A stretch of DNA of 63,830 nucleotides from an uncultured Actinomycetes bacterium (lineage in GTDB: Bacteria; Actinomycetota; Actinomycetes; Nanopelagicales; Nanopelagicaceae), in the NCBI GenBank assembly GCA_903836945.1, contig CAILSO010000053.1, positions 1 through 63,830 of the forward strand, read 5' to 3'. A model generated the notes under the pieces. The model did no database searches and was not told the origin of the DNA. It worked only from the letters and a program-made list of their open reading frames with translations. The position numbers and the translations under genes are program-made. The first letter of the stretch is position 1; each line of letters opens with the position of its first letter. Below, one piece after another: positions 25,798 through 34,463 of this stretch.

Positions 25798-26028
25798 ATG
25801 TCCAGTGAATTCTCGCAACCCAAGCCTGCCCCGATGGAGAGTGAAATTGGCTTGCGCGTCTCAATCAGAATGCATGACCCCGAAGGCGGTTTCAGGGATC
25901 TGCTTGGGACTTTAGCCACACTGACATCAGTGACCAAGAAAGACGGAACTACCGTCACCTTCGATCCAACAACAATCGCACTCTGGAAGGTTGTACCTTC
26001 TGACACTACGATGAGACGTCAATCATGA
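25798..26028 (+). CDS. Small stand-alone SH3-like domain protein (GNAT N-domain-like)
   Basis: Seventy-six residues: a short polar start, then an all-beta-looking segment (GLRVSIRMHDPEGGFRDLLGTLATL ... VTFDPTTIALWKVVPS). The pattern resembles the SH3-like domain that precedes the acetyltransferase domain in a group of actinobacterial GNAT proteins (CG3035-type N-acetylglutamate synthase); the acetyltransferase part is absent here because cysS starts within the last codons (ATGA overlap). I hold the family match loosely. The ATG has no ribosome site, but GAGAAT lies seven bases before it. Confidence 0.55.
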   Translation: MSSEFSQPKPAPMESEIGLRVSIRMHDPEGGFRDLLGTLATLTSVTKKDGTTVTFDPTTIALWKVVPSDTTMRRQS

Positions 26029-27428
26029 AAACCGGGCTCTACCTCTTTGATACCAAGGAGCGAGAGGTTTTGGAAATTGCGGCAAGTAATGGTCAGACCG
26101 TGCGCATCTATTGCTGTGGCCCAACCGTTTATCGTGATGCGCATGTCGGAAACTTACGAACATTTTTATTAAGTGATTTAATAGTCAGAACTCTTAATTA
26201 TTCAAATATAAAGACTCTGCTTATTCAAAATATTACTGATGTTGGACATATGGGCGAGGATTTTGAGGGTAACGAGATCGGTGAAGATAAAATTCTCTCT
26301 CAGGCAAGTTCAGAGGCAAAAGATCCATTTGATATTGCCCGTCTCTATGAAGCTAGGTTTCATGAAGACCTTTCGCTCTTAAATGTAATTCCGGCTAATA
26401 ATTATCCGCGTGCGAGTGAGACGATTGAATTAATGATCTCACTTATTAAAAAATTGATATCAAAAGGGCATGCCTATCTAGGAAGTGATCGCACGGTCTA
26501 CTTCGATGTTCGCACCTTTGAAAGTTATGGCGCAATCTCAGGAAATAGATTGGATTCACTAAAGCCTGGTCACAGATACGAATATGTTGATGATGGCGCT
26601 AAGCGATTCCACGCAGATTGGGCCTTATGGAAGGCGGCAGGAAATCGAACACAAATGGTCTGGGATTCACCTTGGGGAATTGGATTTCCAGGATGGCATA
26701 TTGAATGTTCTGCAATGTCACTTGAATTACTAGATGGGGCCGTCGATCTTCATTTAGGTGGGATTGACTTGCGCTTTCCGCACCACGAAAACGAGCGCGC
26801 CCAATCAAATGCTGCGGTAGATCGAGAAGTAGTAACAAATTGGGTTCATGGTGAACACCTTCTTTTTGAAGGTCGAAAAATGTCTAAGAGCGCCAATAAT
26901 GTAGTCCTTTTGAAAGACTTAGTGGCGCGAGATTTGGATCCGCTCTCACTGCGCCTTGCGCTCTTAGAAAATAGATATCGAAGTCAGATGGATCTAACTT
27001 GGGACTCTCTGAAAGCAGCAAATAGCACTTTAAATAAATGGCGCGAAAAATTCGCTGATACTTCCGGTGAAGTCGATTCGCAAATCCTTGAGGACAAGAG
27101 TAAAGAAATAGCCACTAATTTTAATCAGGACCTAGATTCTCCAAGGGCAGTTCAAAAGCTGCGTAAGTTAGAGAAGGATGAATCCATAAACCCGGCAACC
27201 AAACGTGCGATTGCAGAGAAGGTCGATCAACTCTTTGGTCTGGATTTAACTCGCAAGGCAGCGCAAAAGCGGCAACCCAAAGAAGAGCTATTACAAATGC
27301 TAAATAGCCGGGCAATTGCTCGCCAGAATAAAGAGTTCAAGGCGAGTGATGAGATGCGCGATCAGTTACTGGCAAATGGAATTTCGGTACGTGATACTCC
27401 CCTTGGGCAAGAATGGGATTGGCTTTAA
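26025..27428 (+). CDS. cysS: Cysteinyl-tRNA synthetase
   Basis: Charges tRNA-Cys. The 467 residues are the normal length. Class I signatures are HVGN near residue 42 (YRDAHVGNLRTF) and KMSKS near residue 286 (GRKMSKSANN). Zinc ligands appear in YCCGPTV, HIECSAMS and HHENERAQS. A mycothiol ligase MshC would share these motifs but starts differently and is shorter, so I reject it. The gene overlaps the small SH3-like gene by four bases and ends two bases before a convergent membrane gene. Confidence 0.94.
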   Translation: MKTGLYLFDTKEREVLEIAASNGQTVRIYCCGPTVYRDAHVGNLRTFLLSDLIVRTLNYSNIKTLLIQNITDVGHMGEDFEGNEIGEDKILSQASSEAKDPFDIARLYEARFHEDLSLLNVIPANNYPRASETIELMISLIKKLISKGHAYLGSDRTVYFDVRTFESYGAISGNRLDSLKPGHRYEYVDDGAKRFHADWALWKAAGNRTQMVWDSPWGIGFPGWHIECSAMSLELLDGAVDLHLGGIDLRFPHHENERAQSNAAVDREVVTNWVHGEHLLFEGRKMSKSANNVVLLKDLVARDLDPLSLRLALLENRYRSQMDLTWDSLKAANSTLNKWREKFADTSGEVDSQILEDKSKEIATNFNQDLDSPRAVQKLRKLEKDESINPATKRAIAEKVDQLFGLDLTRKAAQKRQPKEELLQMLNSRAIARQNKEFKASDEMRDQLLANGISVRDTPLGQEWDWL

Positions 27429-27429
27429 T

Positions 27430-27744
27430 TTAAATCTTCCGAAGTGCTGAGAAAGTAACCGTAGCAATTCCAAAGAGCAAAAATAAATCTCCAGTCAAAT
27501 TACCCAAAATAAGAAGTTCGTTGCCATTGCCTGGCGTCCCCGCTCTGAGCACTACTGCTAGCCAACTTAGGGCAGAGATAAATTTGAATTTGCGACTTCC
27601 TAGACTTCTACCTAAGAACCAAATTCCGACTCCAGTTGAAATTAATGTAACTAATAATCCAACCGGTACCAAGGTGTTGTACAACAAAACTCCGGCTATG
27701 CCCAAAACCACCCCAACAACTACTGACTTTAAGTAGTTAATCAA
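27430..27744 (-). CDS. Small membrane protein downstream of mshB (DUF6113-like)
   Basis: About 104 residues with three or four hydrophobic helices separated by short loops (a GRSLGSRKFKF loop near the middle). Actinobacterial mshB genes are often followed by a small membrane protein of the DUF6113 group, and length and position fit, but I see no diagnostic motif. The start is uncertain: a TTG at 27744 gives an 8-base overlap with mshB, while GTG 27762 and ATG 27771 lie further inside it. Function unknown. Confidence 0.6.
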   Translation of the reverse strand: MINYLKSVVVGVVLGIAGVLLYNTLVPVGLLVTLISTGVGIWFLGRSLGSRKFKFISALSWLAVVLRAGTPGNGNELLILGNLTGDLFLLFGIATVTFSALRKI

Positions 27745-28606
27745 AGAGATCGCTCTCCCAACCCTTTTCATCTAGCTTTGTGCTTTTCACGCCCTTAACC
27801 AAGGTGTAGTACTCGTGACCCCAGACTTGATTTCCTAAATTATTTGAAAGCGCAAAGAACGGCCCATCTAGTTCGATCTGAGTTGGGTGGGCTGCCATCG
27901 CGGCCATCTTTTGATCAATAAAAGCGGTTCCGTCAATTAAGGTAGTGACCACTTCATCCGGCTTTGCAAATGGCAAATCATCCGCACTCTCGGCACCAAA
28001 GAAATCTGAACCAATCTCTTTCATCTTTTCAATTCCGGCTTGGATTACCGACTTTGGCATCGTGTTCCAATAAATCTTTGAGATCTCCCAAGGTTGACCA
28101 TCACCATAGTCAGCCTTACTAGCTAACTCTGCAGCGCGCATAGCAACTCGATGAGCTTGAATGTGATCGGGATGTCCATAACCACCGATCTCATCATAAG
28201 TAATCAAAATTTCTGGCTTTATCTCACGAATTATCTTTACTAGATAGCTCGCCGCTTCATCCAAATCAACCTGCCAGAAAGAATCACTTCGATTATTTGG
28301 TTCGGTCCCCATCATTCCGCTATCGCGATATTTCTTATCTGGTGCGCCAAGGAATCTGTGATCTCTTACATTTAGCGCCTTCATGGCATTGGTGAGTTCA
28401 GTTTCGCGATGCGTTCCTAATTGATCGGTCTGTGCGCTTGCTAGATGAGCAAGTTCTGGAACTAGAACTTCACCCTCCTCGCCGCGTGTGCAGGTTACGA
28501 GAGTTACACCAACACCCTGGGCAACATACTTAGCCATGGTTGCGCCATTGTTAATGGTTTCATCATCTGGGTGTGCGTGAACTAAAAGGATTTGCCGTTG
28601 TTTCAT
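27737..28606 (-). CDS. mshB: Mycothiol biosynthesis deacetylase
   Basis: Removes the acetyl group from GlcNAc-inositol, giving GlcN-Ins for mycothiol, the low-molecular-weight thiol of actinobacteria. The 289-residue PIG-L-type protein has zinc ligands in AHPDDE (residues 11-16) and GHPDH near residue 147, the GEEGEV loop, and YRDSGMMGT. That last motif fits MshB; the related amidase Mca has a different one. The ATG abuts the moeZ stop (TAAATG). Mycothiol contains inositol, so this organism both makes and degrades inositol compounds. Confidence 0.9.
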   Translation of the reverse strand: MKQRQILLVHAHPDDETINNGATMAKYVAQGVGVTLVTCTRGEEGEVLVPELAHLASAQTDQLGTHRETELTNAMKALNVRDHRFLGAPDKKYRDSGMMGTEPNNRSDSFWQVDLDEAASYLVKIIREIKPEILITYDEIGGYGHPDHIQAHRVAMRAAELASKADYGDGQPWEISKIYWNTMPKSVIQAGIEKMKEIGSDFFGAESADDLPFAKPDEVVTTLIDGTAFIDQKMAAMAAHPTQIELDGPFFALSNNLGNQVWGHEYYTLVKGVKSTKLDEKGWESDLFD

Positions 28607-29794
28607 TTAGTAAATTGGTAGTGATGGATCAATTTGCTTAACCCAGGCAACTACCCCTCCCGCTACATGTGTTGCATCAGCAAAACCGGCTTGCTTTAGC
28701 ACTGCTAAACATTCAGCAGATCTAACTCCAGATTTGCAATGCAAAATAATTGGCCGATCTTGTGGCAACTTTTCAAGTGCGCTGCCATTTAAGAATTCTT
28801 GCTTAGGAATCAAGGTCGAACCTGGAATTCGAACAATCTCAAACTCCCCCGGCTCGCGAACATCGATCAACATAAAATTCTCATGCGCATCCATCTTGGC
28901 TTTAAGTTCGGTCACGGAGATAGTGGAACCAGTAACTGCCTCCTCGGCACCTGAAGAGAGCATGCCGCAGAAGGATTCGTAATCTGGAAGTAATTGCGTT
29001 TGGGAAGGATGTTCTGAACAGATCGGGCAGTTAGGATCTTTTCGAATCTTCACCTTGCGATAGCTCATCTCAAGTGCGTCATAGACCATTAACTCACCAA
29101 CCAAGGGTTCGCCAATACCAGCAATTAACTTGATTGCTTCAGTTGTTTGAATTGAACCAATTGATGCGCAAAGCACGCCAAGCACGCCACCTTCGGCGCA
29201 ACTTGGCACCATTCCTGGAGGTGGTGGCTCTGGATAAAGGCAGCGATAGCACGGACCGTGTTCGGCCCAGAAGACGCTGGCCTGGCCATCAAAGCGATAA
29301 ATCGAACCCCAGACGTAGGGCTTCTTAAGTAAGACAGCCGCATCATTTACTAAATATCTGGTTGCAAAATTATCTGTTCCATCAACAATTAGATCGTATT
29401 GTGAAAATAGTTCCATCACATTATCTACATCTAAACGAACTTCGTGAATATTGACTTTTACATATGGATTGATTTCAGCAATTGATTCTTTGGCACTTTG
29501 TGCCTTGCTCTTACCGATATCGGATTGCCCGTGAATGATCTGACGTTGTAAATTTGATTCATCGACTACATCGAACTCAACTATTCCAAGAGTTCCAACT
29601 CCGGCTGCCGCCAGATACATCAGAGCTGGCGAGCCAAGTCCACCTGCGCCAACACATAGAACTTTCGCATTCATTAATCTGCGCTGTCCCATCATTCCAA
29701 CATCCGGAATAATTAAATGTCGGCTATAACGACGGACCTCATCGACGGTTAACTCTGGGCCTGGTTCTACATGTGGCTTAGGTGTTGCCGACAC
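28607..29794 (-). CDS. moeZ: Adenylyltransferase/sulfurtransferase MoeZ
   Basis: Activates the C-terminus of small sulfur-carrier proteins (for molybdopterin, thiocarboxylate or cysteine synthesis) and loads sulfur on them. The 395 residues comprise an E1/ThiF-like domain, with GAGGLGSPALMYLA for ATP, Cys pairs YRCLYP and CPICSEH for zinc, and a C-terminal rhodanese domain with catalytic Cys353 in LHCKSGVRS. I take GTG 29794 (VSATPKPHVEP) as the start; it has GAGAGAAA just upstream. An in-frame ATG at 30004 would run through the tetR gene on the other strand. Next to a tetR-DUF3107 pair, as in mycobacteria. Confidence 0.92.
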   Translation of the reverse strand: MSATPKPHVEPGPELTVDEVRRYSRHLIIPDVGMMGQRRLMNAKVLCVGAGGLGSPALMYLAAAGVGTLGIVEFDVVDESNLQRQIIHGQSDIGKSKAQSAKESIAEINPYVKVNIHEVRLDVDNVMELFSQYDLIVDGTDNFATRYLVNDAAVLLKKPYVWGSIYRFDGQASVFWAEHGPCYRCLYPEPPPPGMVPSCAEGGVLGVLCASIGSIQTTEAIKLIAGIGEPLVGELMVYDALEMSYRKVKIRKDPNCPICSEHPSQTQLLPDYESFCGMLSSGAEEAVTGSTISVTELKAKMDAHENFMLIDVREPGEFEIVRIPGSTLIPKQEFLNGSALEKLPQDRPIILHCKSGVRSAECLAVLKQAGFADATHVAGGVVAWVKQIDPSLPIY

Positions 29795-29890
29795 ATTTCT
29801 CTCTTCTCGCTTGCAAATCTTGAACCTTAATCCTAGCGATGAACGCTTGGGTATTTTTGCAAAGAATTCGCATCTTTTCCCGCCAGACCT

Positions 29891-29896
29891 TAGGAT
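29891..29896 (+). promoter_or_regulatory. -10 box for leaderless tetR
   Basis: TAGGAT, seven bases before the ATG at 29904, with no ribosome site. It is identical to the boxes before the Gfo/Idh gene (17752) and folD (60664). Confidence 0.5.
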
Positions 29897-29903
29897 TAGC
29901 ACA

Positions 29904-30533
29904 ATGGATACTGAAAAGAGCACGGAAAGCAATTCAAATAAAGGTCGCTTACCGCGCGATGAGCGTCGTGCGCAACTATTGGCCGCTGCCTTGGAAGTAT
30001 TCACTGCAGCTGGTTATCACTCTGCAGCAATGGATGAGATTGCTGATCGTGCAAATGTAAGCAAGCCAGTTCTTTATCAGCATTTCCCATCAAAATTAGA
30101 TTTATATTTAGCCGTCCTTGATCTCCATATTGATTCACTAATCTTTGAAATTCAAAAAGCTGTTGCTTCGACTTCAGATAATTCCGAGCGCGTAACCGCA
30201 ACCGTCGATGCCTATTTTGATTTTATAAATAGAGAGGGCGAAGCATTTCGCCTTCTTTTTGAGAGCGATATGAATGTGGAACCGCAAGTGCGCGAACGTT
30301 TAAATCGCATGACCTATGACTGTGCCGCCGCATTTTCGGCTGTTATCTCACTGGATACCGGTCTGAATAAAGATGCTTCAATGATGCTCGCGGTTGGATT
30401 AATTGGAACTGTTCAAACCTCAGCACGCCACTGGTTAGCCCGTGATGGCAAGATTGATCGTTCAGCGGCCGGCGAACTCGTCTCCAACCTAATCTGGCGC
30501 GGAATCTCGGGATTCCCAAAATCCAACTCATAA
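29904..30533 (+). CDS. TetR-family transcriptional regulator
   Basis: A 209-residue repressor-type protein. The helix-turn-helix lies near residues 35-60 (AAMDEIADRANVSKPVLYQHFPSKLDLY), followed by an all-helical ligand domain. It is the orthologue by position and pattern of the TetR gene beside moeZ and DUF3107 in mycobacteria; its targets are unknown to me. I choose ATG 29904 (MDTEKST) because the -10 box TAGGAT stands just before it; an in-frame ATG at 29811 lies in the promoter region and its added residues look non-coding. Confidence 0.88.
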   Translation: MDTEKSTESNSNKGRLPRDERRAQLLAAALEVFTAAGYHSAAMDEIADRANVSKPVLYQHFPSKLDLYLAVLDLHIDSLIFEIQKAVASTSDNSERVTATVDAYFDFINREGEAFRLLFESDMNVEPQVRERLNRMTYDCAAAFSAVISLDTGLNKDASMMLAVGLIGTVQTSARHWLARDGKIDRSAAGELVSNLIWRGISGFPKSNS

Positions 30534-30569
30534 CTCGCGCTAACTAACCTGAAGGATTAAACTTAAAAC

Positions 30570-30827
30570 ATGGCTACTAAGAAGAGCGCAAGCAGTGCAC
30601 GTACCGAGATCCGTATCGGAATCACAGATGCACCACAAGAATTGCACATCGAGAGCGAGCTTGAATCTGAAAAAGTAATCGCTTTAGTTACTGCCGCAAT
30701 AGATTCTGGTAAATCAATAACTTTGACCGACGTCAAGGGTCGAATCACTGTTATCCCAAATGGGAAAATTTCCTTTATCGAAGTTGGCGAAAGCGCTGAA
30801 CGCAAAGTTGGCTTTGCTAACGCTTAA
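30570..30827 (+). CDS. DUF3107 family protein
   Basis: An 85-residue actinobacterial protein of unknown function. The core EIRIGITDAPQELHIESE ... LTDVKGRITVIPNGKISFIEVG ... RKVGF follows the DUF3107 pattern closely (mycobacterial homologue TB9.4). A short basic/Ser-rich extension precedes it. GAAGGA lies upstream of the ATG. It follows tetR as in mycobacteria. Its stop codon abuts the stop of the convergent marC gene with no base between. Confidence 0.88.
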   Translation: MATKKSASSARTEIRIGITDAPQELHIESELESEKVIALVTAAIDSGKSITLTDVKGRITVIPNGKISFIEVGESAERKVGFANA

Positions 30828-31451
30828 TTAAAGGTTGAAAAATCCCTTTATTGAAGTAACGATCATCTCTACTGCAATCGCAGCAAGAAGTAGGCCAGCA
30901 ATTCTCGCCAGAAGTGTCACGCCAGATTCCTTGATTAAATCAAGAATTTTCGTGGAGAACATCAGCGTCAATCCAATTACGCAGTGAACCGCAATAATTG
31001 CGGCGGCTAGAGCTAATTTCATATTTACAGAATGCGCCTGCTGTACGAAGACGATAGTTGTGACAATCGCACCTGGGCCCGCCAATAGCGGCGTACCGAG
31101 TGGAACCAAGGCCACATTTACATCCTTGCCATTTGATTCAGTGCTGGAATCCTTTCCTGTCAATAATTCAAGGGAGATTAAAAGCATTAGTAATCCGCCG
31201 GCACCTTGCAAGGCATTTACCGATACATGTAAATAGTCGAGGATTAATTTTCCAAAGAGTGCGAAGGCGACGATAACGGTGAGGGAAACAGCTGCGCCTT
31301 GCCAAGCCAATCTAATTCTCTTCTTTGGGGCGACATCGCTGATTAAGGCAAGAAAAACCGGCGTAGCTCCAGGTGGATCGAGAATTACGAAGAGGGTAAT
31401 GAAAGCTTGAAGCCCGAAGGTCACAGCTGAAACTGCTAATGCGCCATTCAT
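30828..31451 (-). CDS. MarC-family integral membrane protein
   Basis: A 207-residue membrane protein with six predicted helices. The first helices carry the MarC signatures FVILDPPGATPVFLAL and, later, PLGTPLLAGPGAI. The related E. coli MarC was first linked to antibiotic resistance, but no transport substrate is established. The gene overlaps the PHP gene by four bases (ATGA), suggesting one transcript. Confidence 0.87.
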   Translation of the reverse strand: MNGALAVSAVTFGLQAFITLFVILDPPGATPVFLALISDVAPKKRIRLAWQGAAVSLTVIVAFALFGKLILDYLHVSVNALQGAGGLLMLLISLELLTGKDSSTESNGKDVNVALVPLGTPLLAGPGAIVTTIVFVQQAHSVNMKLALAAAIIAVHCVIGLTLMFSTKILDLIKESGVTLLARIAGLLLAAIAVEMIVTSIKGFFNL

Positions 31452-32293
31452 TTACGAACCACTCTCCTTGCATCTGCCTTAGCCTCTAAAATTTCAAAAG
31501 CTTCTTGGCTTGTTGTGAACTCACCTAATTGATTTAGTTTACCGTTGCCATGGTAATCACTTGAACCAGTTGCCACTATGTTGAATTCTTTTACGATCTT
31601 TGCCAGCAATTCCTGCTGCTCTAGAGTGTGATCTCGATGTGAAACCTCAATGCCATCTAAACCAGCTTTGACCATCGAATCAAAACTTGCTACCGATACC
31701 GTTCGGCCGCGAAGTGAAGCTAATGGATGTGCAATCACTGCAACTCCTCCGGCGCCCTTGATTAACTTAATAACCGCCTCTGGGGTTGGCGAGTAGTGCG
31801 AGATATAGTATTTAGAATTGTTGTGAAGTAATTCCGCAAAAGCCTCTTCCCGATCCTTTACTACTTTCTTAGCGACCAAGGCATCAGCTAAGTGTGGCCG
31901 CCCCAAGGTTGCACCGTCGGAGAGTTGGGCTAAAACTTCCTCCATCGTAATTGAAATACCTGCCTCGTTTAAGCGGTTAATAATTTTTTCCATACGCCCA
32001 ATTCGGTTATCTCGGGTTGTTGAGAGAACTTCGCTTAATTCCTTATTGTTTGGGTCAAATAAGAGACCCAGCATATGAACGCTGATTCCATCCTCGGTCT
32101 GACAGGAAATCTCAGAACCTAAAATGAGATCTAAACCGGGGCGTAGATAAAGTGTCGCCTCATCCCAGCCAGCGATTGTGTCGTGATCAGTCAGTGCAAT
32201 TTTTGTTAAGCCAGTTGCTAATGCCTTATTTATCAACTCGCCAGGCGTATCAGTCCCATCGCTGACATTTGAATGGGTATGCAAATCAATCAA
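31448..32293 (-). CDS. PHP-domain phosphoesterase (TrpH/RNase AM-like)
   Basis: A 281-residue metal-dependent phosphoesterase. The PHP metal motifs are MIDLHTHSNVSDG at the start, ALTDHDT near residue 38, a central GRPHLA, AVIAHPLAS, and SDYHG near residue 245. Characterised relatives hydrolyse 3',5'-nucleoside bisphosphates or act as 5'-3' exoribonucleases. The start appears to be TTG at 32293, one base after the EamA stop. It is the middle of a run of minus-strand genes from Nramp/EamA to marC. Confidence 0.85.
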   Translation of the reverse strand: MIDLHTHSNVSDGTDTPGELINKALATGLTKIALTDHDTIAGWDEATLYLRPGLDLILGSEISCQTEDGISVHMLGLLFDPNNKELSEVLSTTRDNRIGRMEKIINRLNEAGISITMEEVLAQLSDGATLGRPHLADALVAKKVVKDREEAFAELLHNNSKYYISHYSPTPEAVIKLIKGAGGVAVIAHPLASLRGRTVSVASFDSMVKAGLDGIEVSHRDHTLEQQELLAKIVKEFNIVATGSSDYHGNGKLNQLGEFTTSQEAFEILEAKADARRVVRK

Positions 32294-32294
32294 T

Positions 32295-33185
32295 CTATTT
32301 CACTTCTTTACTTCGGTAGACAAAGACGGTGCACCCGATCAGCAATCCAATAATTCCGGGGATAATTCCGGCAGGTGGTTTCTGGTTTAGCCAAAAATAG
32401 GCCAAGATCGCACTAACTGGAACTTCAAAGAAGACAATGAGCGATACAACTGCTGGAGATACTCGCTTGAGTGAAAGGTTAAACATTGTGTGCCCAAGTA
32501 ATTGCGCGCCAACTATTAAAGCGATCACTAGCCACCATTGACGGGCTACAAAATGAAGAACTTGTGAGTGCGATACCAGCGCAATTGGTAGAGCGGTTAG
32601 GGCGCACATTCCATAACAAAAGAAGGTGTAAGTTGAAGTGGAAAGGGCTACTTGTGCCTTTGAACCAATCAACATATAGGCAGCTGCAAGAGCAGACCCA
32701 ATTAGGGCGGCCATATCTCCAAGGAAGCTATGAAAACTAATTCGCAGATCCACACCAGTAATTAAAAGTACCGATAGGAAGGCGATTGTCATTCCGATCC
32801 ACGCACGCTTTGGAATATCGCCACCTTGTGAACGCAACCAGATAGCGGCAAAGATCGGCTGCATTGCAGTGAGGGCAGTACCCGCAGCCACACTGGTGTA
32901 TCTCATCGCAAGAAAGAATCCAATGAAATGAAGTGCTAAAAGAAATCCCGAGAAGATCGATATTTTTATTGCACTTCGTTGGGCCGGACTCTTCCACTCA
33001 CGTTTTTTGAGTGCAAAGGGCGCCATCACTATTGCCCCGCCAAGATTTCGCCAGAAAATTAGCGATGGGACCGGCATCAAGCTATTGGCAATTACTGGGC
33101 CGGAACTTCCAATTCCTAGAACTCCTAAGGATAAAAATGCAATATCGCGCCCAGCCGGAAGTGCTGTGTGGTCATTCTGCTTCAT
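32295..33185 (-). CDS. EamA-family (drug/metabolite) transporter
   Basis: A 296-residue membrane protein with ten predicted helices formed by two EamA repeats; FWRNLGGAIVMAP in the first and ALIVGAQLLGHTMFN with VVSLIVFFEVPVSAILA in the second are typical. Members export metabolites or amino acids; substrate unknown. GAGGAG precedes the ATG at 33185. It stands between the Nramp-like gene and the PHP gene. Confidence 0.85.
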   Translation of the reverse strand: MKQNDHTALPAGRDIAFLSLGVLGIGSSGPVIANSLMPVPSLIFWRNLGGAIVMAPFALKKREWKSPAQRSAIKISIFSGFLLALHFIGFFLAMRYTSVAAGTALTAMQPIFAAIWLRSQGGDIPKRAWIGMTIAFLSVLLITGVDLRISFHSFLGDMAALIGSALAAAYMLIGSKAQVALSTSTYTFFCYGMCALTALPIALVSHSQVLHFVARQWWLVIALIVGAQLLGHTMFNLSLKRVSPAVVSLIVFFEVPVSAILAYFWLNQKPPAGIIPGIIGLLIGCTVFVYRSKEVK

Positions 33186-33197
33186 CTAGTTAACTCC

Positions 33198-34463
33198 TCA
33201 AGGAAATACTGTGAACCAGAGCATGCAGGCAATTGCGATAGCCACGATCCCGATAATGATTGCGTAAATATTTCGCATGGTCTTTGTCGCCACAAATTCA
33301 CCCATTAAACGCTTATCTCTGGAGATGCCAAACATGTAGATCAATAGCGGCAAAAGTAGAACTGCATTCAATATCTGAGTAACCACAAGAATGGTGATCA
33401 ATGGAGCACCTGGAATCAAGATAAGAATCGCACTTACTGAAGTAATAACACCGAATGTTGCATAAAAGAGCGGCGCCTCTTTTGGCGAGTCATCTAATGC
33501 AGCAGGACGGCCGGTTAGATCACTCACTGAATATGCAGTACTGAGTGGCAAAATCGAAGCTGCAAGCAGCGCGGCTCCGATAAGACCAATTGCAAATAAA
33601 TCCTTAGCCAAAGTTCCGGCAAGTGGCTTAAGCGCCTGTGCTGCTTTGGATGCATCATCAATGGTTATTCCCTGCTTATTTAAAGTTGCGGCGCAGGTAA
33701 TGATTACGAAAAATCCAATAATTCCGGTTAACAAAGAGCCTGTCCAAACATCTACCCGCAAGAGCTTTAGATCATCACGAGTTAATCTCTTATCTACTGC
33801 ATAAGATTGAATGAAAGCCAGCCCCCATGGTGCCAAGGTTGTACCTAAAGTCGCGGTTGCGATGTAAACCGCATCGTGGGTAAATGGCATGGTCGGAGTA
33901 ATTACGCCTTTAAATGCTTGACCCCAATTTGGGTGGGATAGGTATCCAGCGATTATGTATGCAAGAAAAACCCCAGAAACTAAAAAGAAAACCTTTTCGA
34001 CTCTTGCAAATGAACCTCGTAGAACAAGAAATGAAACTAATAGACCAGCAATTGGCACTGTCAAATACTTACTCAAACCAAATAATTGACCAGCTGCTGC
34101 AATTCCCGCAAATTCTGCGGTCATAGTCCCGATATTTGCGATTATTAACGCCGTTGCACTCAATGTTCCGGATCTGGCGCCATACTTCTGGCGAACCAAA
34201 CCAATCATTCCTTGCCTGGTAACAACACCAATTCGAGCACCTAAATCTTGAAAGACGATCAAGGCAATTGTGGATGCCACCAAAGTCCAAAGTAATTGAT
34301 AGCCATACTTTGCTCCGAGAACCGAATAAGTAGTGATACCTGCAGGATCATCATCAGATAAGCCAGCAATAACTCCTGGACCCATCACTGCGAGCAGGGC
34401 TCCTAATCTAATTTTCTTAGGAGAAATTGGTGTGCTCTTCTTCTTATCTTTCACCTGATCCAT
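33198..34463 (-). CDS. Nramp-related divalent metal transporter (NRMT-like)
   Basis: A 421-residue membrane protein of the Nramp superfamily, about eleven helices. The metal site in helix 1 reads LSDDDPAGITTY where Mn/Fe Nramp proteins have a DPGN-type motif. In helix 6 the place of the metal-binding Met in the MPH motif reads TLAPWGLAF, so that Met is absent. Loss of this Met is the mark of the magnesium-transporting Nramp-related branch. The ATG overlaps the stop of a soluble MgtE_N/CBS protein (TAATG), the regulatory half of the magnesium channel MgtE. Motifs and context together point to Mg2+ uptake; this is inference. Confidence 0.82.
   Translation of the reverse strand: MDQVKDKKKSTPISPKKIRLGALLAVMGPGVIAGLSDDDPAGITTYSVLGAKYGYQLLWTLVASTIALIVFQDLGARIGVVTRQGMIGLVRQKYGARSGTLSATALIIANIGTMTAEFAGIAAAGQLFGLSKYLTVPIAGLLVSFLVLRGSFARVEKVFFLVSGVFLAYIIAGYLSHPNWGQAFKGVITPTMPFTHDAVYIATATLGTTLAPWGLAFIQSYAVDKRLTRDDLKLLRVDVWTGSLLTGIIGFFVIITCAATLNKQGITIDDASKAAQALKPLAGTLAKDLFAIGLIGAALLAASILPLSTAYSVSDLTGRPAALDDSPKEAPLFYATFGVITSVSAILILIPGAPLITILVVTQILNAVLLLPLLIYMFGISRDKRLMGEFVATKTMRNIYAIIIGIVAIAIACMLWFTVFP

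Noticed and set aside
26025-27428. Mycothiol ligase MshC instead of CysS
   Set aside because: The N-terminus and 467-residue length fit cysteinyl-tRNA synthetase, although mshB is nearby.
29794-30004. 70-residue N-terminal extension of MoeZ
   Set aside because: It runs antisense through the tetR gene and its promoter, is not MoeZ-like, and a good GTG with ribosome site exists at 29794.
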